DNA of 64,000 bases from Pyropia haitanensis (Eukaryota > Rhodophyta > Bangiophyceae > Bangiales > Bangiaceae). Position 1 is the first letter of the stretch. Every line of letters starts with the position of its first letter. The stretch is taken from the NCBI GenBank assembly GCA_008729055.1, contig SDUX01000005.1, positions 1,496,875-1,560,874 on the forward strand, given 5' to 3'. The position numbers and the translations under genes were made by a program. The notes under the pieces were generated by a model, which was not told the origin of the DNA, ran no database searches, and saw nothing but the letters and a program-made list of their open reading frames with translations. This document shows positions 63,340-64,000 of this stretch, piece after piece.

Positions 63340-64000
63340 GGGGGGGGGGGGGGGTGAGGCTGGCGGGTGAGGCTGGGGCGGGGGGGGGGGGGGTGGGGGG
63401 GGGGAGGGGAACGTTGGAGGGAGCGTGGAGGGAGGGTGGCCAGCACAGGGGGATGGCTGGCATGATAGGCAGCGGGGGGCGGCGCGGGCCCACTACCCCG
63501 CGGGTCGGCGTCGGCGGCGCGGGGCCGCCCGCCCCCGCCGTCCCCCGCCGCGCCGCCCGTACGCGGGGTGCGTGTGCGTGGGCGGCGGGCCGACCCCGCG
63601 GCGCGGCGTGCGCGGCCGTGGCGGCCGTGGCCGTCTGGCGTTGCGACTTTCTTCGTCTCCCGCGTCGCCGTCCCGCCGCCGCCGCGGGCGCGCGGCGCGC
63701 CGGCCGGTGCGCCCCGCCCGCGGCGGTGGGCGTCTGAGGGGGCCACCGCGAGTGGCGTGCGTGCCACCCCCGGGGGGTGGCCGCCGCCGCCGCCGCCGCC
63801 GCCGCGGCGGCGGCGGCGGCCGCGGCGGCGGTGGCGGCGGTGGCGGCGGCGGCGGCGGCGGCGTGCACCGCGACGGCGGGCGTCGGGCGGCCGGCGCGCC
63901 GCCCCACCCGCTCGCCCATCACCGCCCGCTGCGCCGGCGGTGCCGCCGTGGCGGCGCCCGCCCGCCGCGTCGTGCGCGTGGGCGGCGGTGCGCGTGGGTG
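63340..64000. other. GC-repeat DNA at the window end; possible start of another plastid-targeted protein
   Basis: Contains GCC/GGC triplet tracts at about 63781-63866. From about 63790 to the end one plus-strand frame is Ala-rich, then Arg/Ser/Thr-rich (PTRSPITARCAGGAAVAAPA), which could be a transit peptide of a gene beyond the window. No start codon is secure. Confidence 0.2.

Noticed and set aside
1..64000. rRNA or tRNA genes, or a prokaryotic-style operon
   Set aside because: I saw no rRNA core motifs or convincing cloverleaf, and gene spacing, introns and targeting leaders are eukaryotic. A covariance-model scan would be needed to exclude a tRNA.

Overview
This window looks like nuclear DNA of a photosynthetic eukaryote with an extremely GC-rich, intron-poor genome. 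A bacterial-type sigma-70 factor, a ferredoxin, a thioredoxin and an Ala-rich membrane protein all start with plastid-transit-like N-termini. They sit beside plainly nuclear genes: RRP12, a COP9 signalosome subunit, an NBS1-like repair protein, a CAMK-like kinase and a tRNA m3C methyltransferase. Most genes are intronless; the few introns I resolved are short GT-AG introns of 143-266 bp. GC-saturated third positions, poly-Ala/Gly/Pro tracts and very long G or C runs fit a bangiophyte red alga (Porphyra/Pyropia type) best. That placement is inference, not proof.

Layout. 1-373: N-terminus of a TMEM198-like membrane protein (-). 0.9-3.2 kb: lower-GC repeat-rich DNA with a 412-bp inverted-repeat element and a long hairpin. 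3.3-4.0 kb: thioredoxin-like protein (+). 5.7-6.4 kb: glutathione S-transferase (-), divergent from a SHAQKYF-class MYB protein (+, to 9.2 kb). 9.5-14.7 kb: RRP12 (-). 16.2-21.4 kb: CAMK/SNF1-like kinase (-). 22-28 kb: mostly non-genic, with a foldback element, 31- and 33-nt C runs and two weak coding candidates. 28.3-30.2 kb: plastid sigma factor (+). 31.1-32.1 kb: three-exon HD-domain phosphohydrolase (+). 32.5-33.5 kb: secreted collagen-like protein (-). 34.4-36.1 kb: METTL2-type methyltransferase (+). 37.0-37.9 kb: a Hint-domain fragment and a possible DUF192-like fragment (-). 38.4-40.4 kb: CSN3 (+). 41.2-44.5 kb: plastid-type coiled-coil membrane protein (-). 44.5-50 kb: no supported gene. 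50.0-51.0 kb: short-chain dehydrogenase (+). 52.2-54.5 kb: NBS1-like FHA-BRCT-BRCT protein (+). 54.7-55.9 kb: an interrupted minus-strand frame. 56.1-57.6 kb: a 1.5-kb element with perfect 31-bp terminal inverted repeats. 58.5-59.1 kb: secreted eight-cysteine protein (+). 60.1-61.6 kb: ureidoglycolate amidohydrolase (-), divergent from a ferredoxin/DnaJ-zinc-finger fusion (+, to 63.3 kb).

The genes are a mix of housekeeping and plastid functions, not one pathway or operon. No self-contained novel system is evident.

The most pervasive oddity is technical. At least eight genes change reading frame inside long G or C runs. In every gene with a single break the coding length is one base short of a multiple of three, and a repeated Gly-run tail alternates between 10 (out of frame) and 11 (in frame) bases. 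This looks like under-called homopolymers, not dead genes. The most biologically interesting items are the ferredoxin-DnaJ zinc-finger fusion, the hedgehog/intein-type Hint fragment, the two terminal-inverted-repeat elements, the GATAAC-rich foldback element, and the MYB protein with an extra Cys/His motif.
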